A stretch of 64,000 bases of DNA from a virus. The notes under the pieces were generated by a model that saw nothing but the letters and a program-made list of their open reading frames with translations, did not search any database and was not told the origin of the DNA. The translations under genes and the position numbers were made by a program. Position 1 is the first letter of the stretch. Every line of letters begins with the position of its first letter. The DNA lies in the IMG/VR virus record IMGVR_UViG_3300032224_001676, positions 1 through 64,000 of that record, one strand, 5' to 3'. Of this stretch, positions 13,983-21,670 are shown one piece after another.

Positions 13983-14225
13983 TTAAAAAGGAGTGTCACT
14001 TTCATCCTCTATAGAAGAAAGAGGAGAAGATTTAATTGATGGATTAAAATACTCTTTCAAAAACGACTCAGGATATGTCATTACATCACCTGTGTATTTA
14101 GGATTAGATACTTCTTGTTTAGCCCATCTAATATTGTTTCTTTTAGCAGCATGGTATACTTGTGTGCCTAGATCTTTACCAGCTGCTTTACCTAAGTATT
14201 CATACAGTGACATCATTTTATCCAT
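13983..14225 (-). CDS. conserved Bacteroidetes-phage protein (80 aa)
   Basis: Family marked by 'MSLYEYLGKAAGKDLGTQVYHAAK' and 'YTGDVMTYPESFLKEYF'. Small, basic, helical then beta. No known function. The start is fixed by GAGGAGGTGATTA immediately upstream. It overlaps the previous gene by 8 nt. Confidence 0.65.
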   Translation of the reverse strand: MDKMMSLYEYLGKAAGKDLGTQVYHAAKRNNIRWAKQEVSNPKYTGDVMTYPESFLKEYFNPSIKSSPLSSIEDESDTPF

Positions 14226-14469
14226 TAATCACCTCCTCTATTGGTTTCCAATTTACTTCAGATCCTTCTTCACTAAAGTTACCTGTAGGCATAGCTAAGA
14301 GGATTTGATCCTGTTCATTTTTTCCAATCGCAATAAACCCAAATCCTTCACAAATATAAGGAATCATATGATTAGTAGGTAATTCAGATACTACTTGATC
14401 AATATCAAAATCCCATCCACCCATTTCGGGGTCATTTAATTCGACCCATTGCTTACTAAATTCTGCCAT
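14218..14469 (-). CDS. hypothetical acidic protein (83 aa)
   Basis: Unrecognised. Acidic (WVELNDPEMGGWDFDIDQVVSELP) then a beta-rich half with 'PYICEGFGFIAIGKNEQDQILLAMP'. No membrane segment. Its end carries the ribosome site of the next gene. Confidence 0.6.
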   Translation of the reverse strand: MAEFSKQWVELNDPEMGGWDFDIDQVVSELPTNHMIPYICEGFGFIAIGKNEQDQILLAMPTGNFSEEGSEVNWKPIEEVING

Positions 14470-14480
14470 TATTATTTATT

Positions 14481-14798
14481 TTATTTATTACATTTACAAT
14501 CAACAATCTCTTCATCTATTCCTAAACAAAAAGCAATATCACCAATTTGTGGTTTTTTATTAGTATAGTACATAACTCCATTTTCAGTCATTACTTGCCA
14601 TTTCATATCAATACTTTTATCTACATTTTTTTCTACAGATATAACTTTAATAGGCCATGCCTTAGTAGTATCTGTTGGTATAATTGGGTTTGGTTTTACT
14701 ATAATAGTATCAGTATGAGGAATAATAATTGGTTGAGGAGTTATCCTACTACATGCAACCAATCCTGTAATTGATAATGTTAGAAATAGTATTTTCAT
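14481..14798 (-). CDS. putative lipoprotein (105 aa)
   Basis: An N-terminal signal with lipobox (MKILFLTLSITGLVAC-S) followed by a proline- and threonine-rich extended region (PQPIIIPHTDTIIVKPNPII) and a small C-terminal domain with CKC. The arrangement resembles outer-membrane phage lipoproteins, including o-spanin-like proteins, and it lies near the endolysin. The overlapping pair at 55928-56624 is the better spanin candidate. Confidence 0.6.
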   Translation of the reverse strand: MKILFLTLSITGLVACSRITPQPIIIPHTDTIIVKPNPIIPTDTTKAWPIKVISVEKNVDKSIDMKWQVMTENGVMYYTNKKPQIGDIAFCLGIDEEIVDCKCNK

Positions 14799-15016
14799 CT
14801 TGGTTGTACTTTTATTTGTTCTGCTTCACTTATTGATACTGTTGAAGCTAATCCTGATCCTATTGCTATTATGATTTGATTTTTAGATACTTGGCATACT
14901 TTGATTTCTTTACCTACTTCACATCCTATACCGATTAAACGTTCTGTTAGTAGATTTTTAGGTATTTCTTCAATAATATATACTCTAGGATATATTTTAA
15001 CTTCACTTAAATTCAT
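14795..15016 (-). CDS. FeoA-like SH3-fold domain protein (73 aa)
   Basis: The pattern 'LLTERLIGIGCEVGKEIKVCQVSKNQIIIAI' ending 'VSISEAEQIKVQ' matches the order of features in FeoA domains (RLxxxGxxxGxxI...EAxxIxV). FeoA domains occur in ferrous-iron transport and in metalloregulator C-termini; a free phage version would be a small adaptor. The ATG at 15016 overlaps the previous stop (TAATG). Confidence 0.5.
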   Translation of the reverse strand: MNLSEVKIYPRVYIIEEIPKNLLTERLIGIGCEVGKEIKVCQVSKNQIIIAIGSGLASTVSISEAEQIKVQPR

Positions 15017-15138
15017 TAACAATACTTTTTATAGATATTTTCAATTAATTCAATTTCTTCATTGCTTATAGAGTGAAATTTAGATATAAGAGCAGTAAGT
15101 TTATCAGCGAATTCCTCTTCTAATATTGATTGTTTCAT
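15016..15138 (-). CDS. tiny acidic protein (40 aa)
   Basis: A helical acidic peptide, MKQSILEEEFADKLTALIS...NEEIELIENIYKKYC. Overlaps the FeoA-like start as TAATG, which supports expression. Resembles short helix-loop regulators but I recognise no family. Confidence 0.45.
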   Translation of the reverse strand: MKQSILEEEFADKLTALISKFHSISNEEIELIENIYKKYC

Positions 15139-15139
15139 T

Positions 15140-15463
15140 TTATTTTAAGTGTTTTTTAATTTGAATAGTAATTTTACGACGTAAACATTTCATTGATGTT
15201 ATGAATTCATTAGTGGCTTCTTCTCTTAACCCATTAAATACTTTCTTCAAAGCGACTCTAATTTTAGGATAAGATTTAACTAATTCAAAGAATTTATCAA
15301 TATGTGTTTGTGAAATAGAATCCCATTTACCCCCTTTAAAAGTAGTTAATGTCACTCGTGTATCATTAATTGTATCAAATAAATACACAGTAATTGTTTT
15401 TTCCCACGCGTCTGGTACTAATTGCAACTCGTGGTTGTTTTCAAGAGTAATTGATGTATTCAT
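15140..15463 (-). CDS. hypothetical protein (107 aa)
   Basis: Unrecognised. A beta-rich N-terminal half (SITLENNHELQLVPDAWEKTITVYLFDT) and a basic helical C-terminal half ending CLRRKITIQIKKHLK. A nucleic-acid role is possible from its charge, nothing more. It is first after the promoter at 15493-15524. Confidence 0.55.
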   Translation of the reverse strand: MNTSITLENNHELQLVPDAWEKTITVYLFDTINDTRVTLTTFKGGKWDSISQTHIDKFFELVKSYPKIRVALKKVFNGLREEATNEFITSMKCLRRKITIQIKKHLK

Positions 15464-15492
15464 AACCTTTATTTAAATTTTAATTTATACTA

Positions 15493-15524
15493 TAAAGATA
15501 ATATATAAAAATCTAAAAGCCAAA
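15493..15524 (-). promoter_or_regulatory. phage promoter, TTTGG-N19-TATCTTTA (twin of 12241-12272)
   Basis: TTTGG (15520-15524), 19 bp, TATCTTTA (15493-15500), then TAGTATAA. Identical over about 40 bp to the promoter at 12241. It heads the operon from 15463 into the lysis genes. Confidence 0.75.
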
Positions 15525-15538
15525 CTTTTTTAAAATTT

Positions 15539-15703
15539 TTAATAAAATTCTACCTGAAGTTCTTCATATGCCTTTTGGTAGGCAAAACTTTTTCTCATTT
15601 TGTTTTCAATAATATACTTATTTGCTAGGTTAATCATGTCTTTACCTATACCTTTAGTATGAGCTTCCCAAAGTAACTCTTCAATTAATTCGTCGTTAGT
15701 CAT
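15539..15703 (-). CDS. small helical protein (54 aa)
   Basis: Starts MTNDELIEELLWEAHTKGIG and continues as an amphipathic, mixed-charge helix (NLANKYIIENKMRKSFAYQK). Unrecognised. It follows the membrane protein at 15705 with a 1-nt gap, which suggests one transcript. Confidence 0.5.
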   Translation of the reverse strand: MTNDELIEELLWEAHTKGIGKDMINLANKYIIENKMRKSFAYQKAYEELQVEFY

Positions 15704-15704
15704 T

Positions 15705-16013
15705 TTATCTATTATTCTCTACATCCCTATATTTAGGTTTTGGTTTTGGTGTTTTTACAGGTTTAGTATCAGTTTCAGATTGTTTTGGTTTTGGAGTTTT
15801 AATTTTATTCATAATGATAAATTTTCTTAGTGAATGAAATAAATGTCTACTTAATATAAGTTGAACAACCACTGCTCCTAAAGCTATTAATCCCATTAAC
15901 ACTCCAAATAGTATAGACACAGACATAACATCTATAGATACTACCCACAATATAGCTATATAAATAAATCCTACTAACCATATAGATAAAAATAAAAATG
16001 GAAAATATTTCAT
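15705..16013 (-). CDS. two-helix membrane protein with basic tail (102 aa)
   Basis: Two transmembrane segments (about 4-25 and 32-53) and a cytoplasmic tail rich in lysine, proline and threonine (TPKPKQSETDTKPVKTPKPKPK). A repeated TPKP motif. Function unknown; a membrane anchor is the simplest view. A 9-bp hairpin (16018-16038) precedes the gene. Confidence 0.55.
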   Translation of the reverse strand: MKYFPFLFLSIWLVGFIYIAILWVVSIDVMSVSILFGVLMGLIALGAVVVQLILSRHLFHSLRKFIIMNKIKTPKPKQSETDTKPVKTPKPKPKYRDVENNR

Positions 16014-16017
16014 TGTG

Positions 16018-16038
16018 GTGTATTTACTATAAATACAC
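16018..16038 (-). repeat. perfect 9-bp inverted repeat upstream of a membrane-protein gene
   Basis: GTGTATTTA (16018-16026) and TAAATACAC (16030-16038) with a 3-nt loop, 5 nt before the ATG at 16013. It contains TATTTATAG. It could be a hairpin in the leader or a dyad operator. Confidence 0.4.
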
Positions 16039-16194
16039 CTAGTTTATATTCCTACTATCTTTTTCTATACTTAATTCAACAGACAATAAATTACAAATCA
16101 TTTCTAATCCTTCCCAGTCTGCTATTGCTAAAGTAATTAAAGTTTCATCAGGTAGTGTGAGGACGTAGTCCAACATACTAAATGTTGTCTTCAT
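16039..16194 (-). CDS. hypothetical protein (51 aa)
   Basis: Acidic helical peptide, MKTTFSMLDYVLTLPDETLITLAI...CNLLSVELSIEKD. Unrecognised. It overlaps the upstream gene by 17 nt, consistent with the packed gene order here. Confidence 0.45.
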   Translation of the reverse strand: MKTTFSMLDYVLTLPDETLITLAIADWEGLEMICNLLSVELSIEKDSRNIN

Positions 16195-16336
16195 TATATT
16201 TTAATGCGGGGTGGTAGTTTAGTAAATCGCGTTCTTTCTTCTTAGAAGTTTTAGGATTACGCTTACGTTTATTTTCTAAAACTTGAATGTAAGATTTTAA
16301 ACACTCATATTTTTGTAATGTACTGTTTTTACTCAT
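16178..16336 (-). CDS. small basic protein (52 aa)
   Basis: Strongly basic: MSKNSTLQKYECLKSYIQVLENKRKRNPKTSKKKERDLLNYHP. A leading helix, then a lysine- and arginine-rich segment. Probably binds nucleic acid, by charge alone. No family recognised. Confidence 0.5.
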   Translation of the reverse strand: MSKNSTLQKYECLKSYIQVLENKRKRNPKTSKKKERDLLNYHPALKYNEDNI

Positions 16337-16354
16337 AACTTTATTTTTATTTAT

Positions 16355-16498
16355 TTATTTACCTTGTTTATTGTAAGGTTTAACATAGTTTTTACTATTT
16401 TTATTCTTACTTTGTTTTTTCTTACTATGTACTCCTGGTCTTTTTTTTCTTGGTTTTGCAATGAATGTTCTAGTTGCTGATTGTTTTGCTTTTGCCAT
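16355..16498 (-). CDS. small basic protein, RPGVHSKKK family (47 aa)
   Basis: An extremely basic 47-residue protein: 'KPRKKRPGVHSKKKQSKNKN' and a final 'YVKPYNKQGK'. Very similar short proteins are common in Bacteroidetes phages, with the RPGVHxK core conserved. The composition recalls ribosomal proteins or DNA-binding tails. Function unknown. It overlaps the preceding gene by 29 nt. Confidence 0.6.
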   Translation of the reverse strand: MAKAKQSATRTFIAKPRKKRPGVHSKKKQSKNKNSKNYVKPYNKQGK

Positions 16499-16829
16499 TT
16501 TTCTTTGGTGTGGTTTTAGGTGGTGTTGTTGGTGTTTCTTTTAACTTATTAATAGCTTGTACTATTTTAGTACAGTCTTCATATAATTCATGTTCAATGT
16601 AATACTTTAAATTTTCTTCTAATGTGTCAACAAAATGTCTTTTCTCTAAAGTAATATCATATGTAGCGTTTTCTTCTAGACAACTAATTGATAATACATG
16701 AATATATTTCTTTTTAGTAGTTAAGTTATTTAGAATAGTTTCTACAATTGCTTGGGCTATCCTGAAGTCCTTATCATTAATCATCTTCTGGAATTCTTCG
16801 CTGTTATTAAGGGTAAATTCTGTAGCCAT
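16470..16829 (-). CDS. hypothetical protein (119 aa)
   Basis: Unrecognised. An alpha/beta N-terminal domain (EEFQKMINDKDFRIAQAIVETIL) and an acidic helical middle, ending in a low-complexity lysine-, threonine- and proline-rich tail. No catalytic motif. Confidence 0.55.
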   Translation of the reverse strand: MATEFTLNNSEEFQKMINDKDFRIAQAIVETILNNLTTKKKYIHVLSISCLEENATYDITLEKRHFVDTLEENLKYYIEHELYEDCTKIVQAINKLKETPTTPPKTTPKKNGKSKTISN

Positions 16830-16831
16830 AA

Positions 16832-16987
16832 TTAAAATAAATTTAGAAAATCAGGATTAATTTCTTTAGATTTCAATTGATTAACTATTTCATCTTGTTT
16901 TAACATTTTAGTAGCTAATTTTTCTAAATGCTGTGATTTAGCTTTATTGTAATCTTCAGTTATTTTATCATGATTTTTATTTTTCAT
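16832..16987 (-). CDS. small helical protein (51 aa)
   Basis: Charged, probably a single long helix or helical hairpin: MKNKNHDKITEDYNKAK...LEKLATKMLKQDEIVNQLKSKE. Unrecognised. It sits 14 nt after the HNH-type gene with a TATTTATAAAC element in front. Confidence 0.45.
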   Translation of the reverse strand: MKNKNHDKITEDYNKAKSQHLEKLATKMLKQDEIVNQLKSKEINPDFLNLF

Positions 16988-17001
16988 GTTTATAAATATT
17001 T

Positions 17002-17649
17002 TTAAAGTTTTGAAACCAACGAGTATGGATCATCGTTTTCACTCTCATTAGAATCATGTAACCCTAATTCTTTTAATCTTTGAATTTGGTAATCATCTAA
17101 TTCCATGTTTACTGCTTCGCTTGTTTCATTTAACGGTTTATGATCTTCTAATTGTTGAAGATCCTTATCAGTAAATACATCCCCATAATATAAGAAGAAA
17201 CAATTGTAACATAACATTTCTAAATTATCTAATTTATAATGTTGTTTGTTTCCATCTTTAAAATGAAGTAAAATAGGCATTTTATAATCTATAACCCTAC
17301 GTTCATGGAATCCACATTTAGAGCATTCTTCTTTTATATATCCTTCTTCTAATAAACGATATTTTATTTTTTGTGGATTGAAATGAGACGGATCTATTCG
17401 TCCTTCAATTATATCTAATAAAGCTGGATCTTTTTTACCATTGTTTAAGAATTTAGGGATACCTTTACCTGATTGGTTTTTATGTTTTTCAAATAAAGAT
17501 ATTCCTCCTTCCTCATCTTTATATAATTTTGCCCAACCCTTATAATGTATATAACTTACATTAAGGTATCTAGCAGCAGCTCTATTTGACTTGGTTTTAC
17601 CCATAGCTGCTATTATTTGTTCTTTGCTTAATGGTTTTGGTAAAGGCAT
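17002..17649 (-). CDS. HTH plus HNH-type zinc endonuclease-like protein (215 aa)
   Basis: The N-terminus (SKEQIIAAMGKTKSNRAAARYLNVSYIHYKGWAK, about 8-42) is an HTH of the Fis/homeodomain type. The middle holds a treble-clef HNH-like motif: CSKC, then HFKDGNKQHYKLDNLEMLCYNC, with four cysteines for zinc. The last histidine of the usual motif is replaced by phenylalanine (NCFF), so nuclease activity is uncertain. The C-terminus is acidic. Alternatives are a homing endonuclease or a zinc-dependent regulator. Confidence 0.65.
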   Translation of the reverse strand: MPLPKPLSKEQIIAAMGKTKSNRAAARYLNVSYIHYKGWAKLYKDEEGGISLFEKHKNQSGKGIPKFLNNGKKDPALLDIIEGRIDPSHFNPQKIKYRLLEEGYIKEECSKCGFHERRVIDYKMPILLHFKDGNKQHYKLDNLEMLCYNCFFLYYGDVFTDKDLQQLEDHKPLNETSEAVNMELDDYQIQRLKELGLHDSNESENDDPYSLVSKL

Positions 17650-17990
17650 TACTCTATAATATCAATAAGATCATCTAAATTGAGGTTATGCTTAGCATCT
17701 AATGTTTCTTCTTCCTCTTGATCTTCCTCATCAAAATCAACTATGTCTATTTTAGAAGAAGGATCAGCCGCCTTTCTAAAGTTATTTTCCATTTCCTCTA
17801 ATTTACGATATTCTTCTCTATCGACTGCGAATGTTTCAGTCCATGTATGATCTCCCTCTCCCATCTGTACAGTCACAGCTGCTTTTTTCTCTACTGTAGA
17901 ATGTTGAACGCATGTTTGGGTATTGGGTAAAATCTCTATTCGTTTTGGATTAATTTCTTCCCCACATACTGAGCATTTTCTCATAATCAT
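17649..17990 (-). CDS. DksA/TraR-like zinc-finger protein (113 aa)
   Basis: Near the N-terminus, 'CSVCGEEINPKRIEILPNT' is followed by QTCVQH, which reproduces the DksA/TraR zinc-finger layout (CxxCGxxIxxxRxxxxPxxxxC). The rest is acidic, with a helix and a final Asp/Glu-rich tail (EEDQEEEETLDAK). DksA-like proteins act on host RNA polymerase, so a transcription role is plausible. It overlaps the upstream stop (ATGA) and the HNH start. Confidence 0.6.
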   Translation of the reverse strand: MIMRKCSVCGEEINPKRIEILPNTQTCVQHSTVEKKAAVTVQMGEGDHTWTETFAVDREEYRKLEEMENNFRKAADPSSKIDIVDFDEEDQEEEETLDAKHNLNLDDLIDIIE

Positions 17991-18379
17991 TGTTTGTTTA
18001 ATTGTTTATCTAATTTCATCATAAAATTCCATAGACTGTTAGTTGTAGGGAATTTTACTGTTTGAGTCTCACCCGTTGGCAGTTCAATATCTATACTGTT
18101 AGGTGTACCATTTTCGTCTTTACCTTCATATACATACCAAAGGATTAATTCAGTTTTCCATAATCCAAAATGTAATAAAAGCAAATTCTCAATTATTTTA
18201 TAGTAATCTTCTTCATATCTGAAGATGTCTATATTGAATTCGGTAAATAAAGCTGTTGAGCTATGAAATTTACATTCTAGAGTATCTACAATACTCATGA
18301 ATAATTCTTTTATTTTTTTCTCTTTGCTTTTATTACTTTCCTCAAATTTTAATTTTTGTCCAAAGTTTTTCAAATCCAT
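17987..18379 (-). CDS. hypothetical protein (130 aa)
   Basis: Unrecognised. Basic helical N-terminus, then 'ECKFHSSTALFTEFNIDIFRYEEDYYKIIENLLLLHFG' and a beta-rich end. No membrane helix. Its coupling to the DksA-like and HNH genes suggests a common operon, but gives no function. Confidence 0.55.
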   Translation of the reverse strand: MDLKNFGQKLKFEESNKSKEKKIKELFMSIVDTLECKFHSSTALFTEFNIDIFRYEEDYYKIIENLLLLHFGLWKTELILWYVYEGKDENGTPNSIDIELPTGETQTVKFPTTNSLWNFMMKLDKQLNKQ

Positions 18380-18547
18380 TTATTTTAGATTTTTAATACC
18401 AACCCCATATATATCAAAAAATTTTTCTTTTGTAAGATTTTTTCTCCCTAAGAAATAATGAACAGCTGTCTCTAAATCTTTAGCTTGAATCTTATCAATA
18501 ATTTCCTTATTGGGATCTTGTTTGCTATAAAAGTAATATGTTAGCAT
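18380..18547 (-). CDS. hypothetical protein (55 aa)
   Basis: Starts MLTYYFYSKQDPNKEIIDKI, then 'QAKDLETAVHYFLGRKNLTKEKFFDIYGV'. It looks like a small conserved phage protein of alpha type. The ATG is 9 nt downstream of the -7 box of the promoter at 18557-18587. No function known. Confidence 0.55.
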   Translation of the reverse strand: MLTYYFYSKQDPNKEIIDKIQAKDLETAVHYFLGRKNLTKEKFFDIYGVGIKNLK

Positions 18548-18556
18548 TTTTTATTG

Positions 18557-18587
18557 TAAATATAATAAATATATAATAAAATCCAAG
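18557..18587 (-). promoter_or_regulatory. phage promoter, TTGG-N18-TATATTTA
   Basis: CTTGG (18583-18587), 18 bp, TATATTTA (18557-18564), then CAATAA. It separates the glycan block from the small-gene operon below 18547. Confidence 0.55.
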
Positions 18588-18591
18588 CTTA

Positions 18592-19776
18592 TTAAGATAT
18601 TTTTATAAGTTGATCTTGGTACTCTTGAAGGTTCAAAATATTGATTGTGAATATATCTAATTCAAATAATCCAATTTCACCACTACCTTTAATTATGTCT
18701 GGTATTTGATGTAGGAAATAAAATGACTGTTGAGTAAATTTATTAGCATCAAAATGTATAATAATATCATTTTCACCTTCAGGGTCATTAAGTTGTTTAG
18801 TTAATACTCTTTTTTGTAAATCAAATGATGTAGACTCTTGAAATAGTTCTATATAGTCTTGCATTCGACCAATTTGAAATACTTCATCTACATATATTCT
18901 ATTACACATTGGTTCTAAGACTTCAAGTAATTGTAAATTACAGTTATCAACTACAAACGCTATATTATATTTTGGTGGTACAATAGGCTCCATTAAGTCA
19001 GTATGTCTAACATTTGAACCCCATTTGCGAATAAATTCTTTAGTTGAGTTATTCATTTCTTTTTGCCAAGCTAAATGACGCTCAGTATCACCATCAAAAC
19101 TACCTGCTCCTCTACCTGTTAAATGATATACTAATGAGTTCCAAGGTTGAATAAATTCAAACCCAGCTAATTTCATTCTATTAAATATATCTGAGTCCTC
19201 GCGGCATGATTTTAAAATTGGATCATGACCTCCTATTTCAAGGTATTCTTTTTTATACATCATCCATGGAGCAAAAATACCATTTGTAGTTTTAGCTTCG
19301 TCTAATTGCGACTTAACATATGAGTTAAATTCTTCTTCTTTAAATTCCTCAGGCCACATTCCAAAATCTGATATTATTTTCTCACCATTGTTAGGATGTA
19401 TAGGTGGTTCTACTCTTGTAGAGCATACTACTGTCTTAGACTTTAAGTGGTTATAAGCGTTTATATCGGCGTTTTTACCTAACATCATATCAGCATGGAA
19501 TATTATAAAGATATCCGTTTTAGAGTGCTCTATACAAAAATCATATGCTTTACCTATACCAAATAAACTTTTACCTAAATTAGGATTAACAAAATAACTT
19601 AAATTATATTTGTCTTTAACTTGTTCTAACCATTTAACTGTCCCATCTTCATCAGAGTCAACAAAGATAATTATATCATGGTCATCACGATAAGAATTTT
19701 TTCTAATTGAGGGGATACATGTTTTAAGGTATCTTAGGTTTGATTTGCTAGGAATACAAAATGTTATTTTTTCCAT
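18592..19776 (-). CDS. family 2-type glycosyltransferase (394 aa)
   Basis: The N-terminal GT-A fold begins ITFCIPSKSNLRYLKTCIPSI, with IIIFVDSDEDGT and a metal-binding IFHADMM in place of DxD near residue 94. SCREDSDIFNRMKLAGF is the acceptor-side ED motif. The ~130-residue C-terminal region after 'PKYNIAFVVDNCNLQLL' looks like a second domain of unknown role. It is the last gene of the glycan block and overlaps the previous gene by 13 nt. Confidence 0.85.
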   Translation of the reverse strand: MEKITFCIPSKSNLRYLKTCIPSIRKNSYRDDHDIIIFVDSDEDGTVKWLEQVKDKYNLSYFVNPNLGKSLFGIGKAYDFCIEHSKTDIFIIFHADMMLGKNADINAYNHLKSKTVVCSTRVEPPIHPNNGEKIISDFGMWPEEFKEEEFNSYVKSQLDEAKTTNGIFAPWMMYKKEYLEIGGHDPILKSCREDSDIFNRMKLAGFEFIQPWNSLVYHLTGRGAGSFDGDTERHLAWQKEMNNSTKEFIRKWGSNVRHTDLMEPIVPPKYNIAFVVDNCNLQLLEVLEPMCNRIYVDEVFQIGRMQDYIELFQESTSFDLQKRVLTKQLNDPEGENDIIIHFDANKFTQQSFYFLHQIPDIIKGSGEIGLFELDIFTINILNLQEYQDQLIKIS

Positions 19777-20624
19777 ATGTTGTTTATTAAATTATAAAAT
19801 GTTTGTAAAGATTGTTCATTTATAGGTTTTAGATAATCTATATTATAATGAACAAATTTATTATACAAAGCATTACTTAAATATTTTCTATTTTCTTGAA
19901 CTATTATTCCTTTCATTATATATTGAGTCACATTAATTTTTTTACCTATTTCTAAAGCTAATGTATCTTCTCTACCATACCCCTTTGCATTATCAGGGAA
20001 TGGAACTTGTTTAATAAATGAGTTACTTAAAATAGTAAACCAACCCCCTGCAAATTTAACGTTTTTATTAGGTATTAATCCTATACTTCTATCATATTGA
20101 AGTGATTTAATATTAAAACTATCAAATGTATCAACATTAATACTATTATTAGGAACAGCCGATATTATGTCCCATGATGTGTCCCAAAATTTATATATTT
20201 GAGGACTTATTATATAATTAGGCTCAGTAATAGTATCTAAAGTAGATTCTAATCCATATAATATAAGGTCATCTAAAATTAAATCTACATCCTGCCACCA
20301 AAAAGCATCATATCCTTCTAGTTTAGTGTTAGCTATTCTTTTTTCTAAATAACCATGATACTCTTGCTTGTATGTTATTTCTTCTTCTAAATTAGTTACC
20401 CAGTCAAGTTTTGTATTTATATGTTTAAATCTTTCTACAAAATACCCTTTAGGTAAAGATGAATTATCCCAATCAATTATTTTATCATTTAAATTTAAAA
20501 TAACATTAGCATCTATTTGTAAGTTAGTTATAAATTTAGAGGCTACTTTTAATTGATTTATAGTGAATTCATAGTCATCTATTTCTTTAGGAAATATATG
20601 AATTGTTAAATGAATTTTTTTCAT
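19764..20624 (-). CDS. putative GT-A glycosyltransferase (286 aa)
   Basis: 'YDAFWWQDVDLILDD' near residue 107 carries a D-x-D-like metal site, and 'GYGREDTLALEIGKK' near residue 226 an ED acceptor motif, the usual pair in GT-A enzymes. 'KFAGGWFTILS' in between fits as well. The family is not certain and the sugar is unknown. Its position after the DUF115-like gene supports a glycan role. Confidence 0.6.
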   Translation of the reverse strand: MKKIHLTIHIFPKEIDDYEFTINQLKVASKFITNLQIDANVILNLNDKIIDWDNSSLPKGYFVERFKHINTKLDWVTNLEEEITYKQEYHGYLEKRIANTKLEGYDAFWWQDVDLILDDLILYGLESTLDTITEPNYIISPQIYKFWDTSWDIISAVPNNSINVDTFDSFNIKSLQYDRSIGLIPNKNVKFAGGWFTILSNSFIKQVPFPDNAKGYGREDTLALEIGKKINVTQYIMKGIIVQENRKYLSNALYNKFVHYNIDYLKPINEQSLQTFYNLINNIWKK

Positions 20625-21484
20625 AATGTGAGTAGTTTTAAGATTAATTCATTTTTCTTATCAGGAGTAGTTTCTAACTCATCATATGATGCTTGTTTAA
20701 AATCACAATACTCTCTACAAATTTCTGAGCCATGGAGTGATTTTAATCTGTCTCCCCATTTTGTATGATGAGTTGTCATAGCATGTATTTCTTCATTACT
20801 CCATTCAAATATTGTATTCATCTTATATCCGTTTGAAGTCCCATTATCACCATACCCTACCACTATCACTTTATCAAATCCCATAAACCATAGCAATTGA
20901 AATAATATTCCTGATATATTTCCTCCTGATATTAACTCAGATGGGTTAGTACCATATTTAGTTAAACTTTCAGGTATTGTTGGGCTTAATATAGGCCAAG
21001 ACTCACCTTGTTCGTTTCTATATTCAATACATAAATGAGTATGAGGGGTAGTTTTACAATACTCTTCTCCATGATGTTTTGATAATTGACCTGTTGTGAA
21101 TGAATAATTGTAAATTGGAAATTCATTACAAGCTATTATCTTAATTAAATTAGGATTTTGTTGTAGTATTTCTTTTTTACCTTGAATCCATATTGGATTT
21201 TTATCATATGTGAATCCTGATTGGTTTTCTAATAATTTACCTCCTGTAAATTTAAATAGACAGAATTCTTTGTCTTCAAAATACTCTCTAGCAATAGAAT
21301 TATCAGCAGTTATATATAAATCACAGTTAGGATAGTCTTTTATATTATGATTAACAGTAATAGTAAAGTTATTATTAATGATAGTTTGAATATCATCAAC
21401 CTGTTTGACAGATGGACCTCCTAAAATACAAAATGCTGTATTGCCTTTAGCTATGTCTTTCCATTTATGATTTATATAACTCAT
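20621..21484 (-). CDS. DUF115/Maf-like glycan protein (287 aa)
   Basis: A Rossmann-like start, 'NTAFCILGGPSVKQVDDIQTI', with the GPS motif and then 'LYITADNS', resembles the DUF115/Maf family. Maf proteins transfer nonulosonic acids to flagellin, and relatives occur in polysaccharide loci. 'FDKVIVVGYGDNGTSNGY' is a second nucleotide-fold element. A transferase for the nonulosonic acid made by the neighbouring genes is a reasonable inference, not shown. Confidence 0.5.
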   Translation of the reverse strand: MSYINHKWKDIAKGNTAFCILGGPSVKQVDDIQTIINNNFTITVNHNIKDYPNCDLYITADNSIAREYFEDKEFCLFKFTGGKLLENQSGFTYDKNPIWIQGKKEILQQNPNLIKIIACNEFPIYNYSFTTGQLSKHHGEEYCKTTPHTHLCIEYRNEQGESWPILSPTIPESLTKYGTNPSELISGGNISGILFQLLWFMGFDKVIVVGYGDNGTSNGYKMNTIFEWSNEEIHAMTTHHTKWGDRLKSLHGSEICREYCDFKQASYDELETTPDKKNELILKLLTL

Positions 21485-21669
21485 TATCCGTTATTAGCTA
21501 ATTTTTTAGATAGTTCATTTATAGTATTATCATCATTTGTAATACGTTTAAATACTTCTCTTGTTTCTTTAGGAGCATGAGTAAAAGCTATACGTAATAT
21601 ATCCATCCAGTTTACATTATTATTTCCTCTTACTTTTTGAATTTCATCAATTATTTCTAAATCAGTCAT
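21484..21669 (-). CDS. small polysaccharide-locus protein (61 aa)
   Basis: 'EIIDEIQKVRGNNNVNWMDILRIAFTHAPKETREVFKRI...LSKKLA' matches a short helical protein that often accompanies surface-glycan genes in marine bacteria. No function known. It overlaps the DUF115-like start by one base. Confidence 0.55.
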   Translation of the reverse strand: MTDLEIIDEIQKVRGNNNVNWMDILRIAFTHAPKETREVFKRITNDDNTINELSKKLANNG

Positions 21670-21670
21670 G

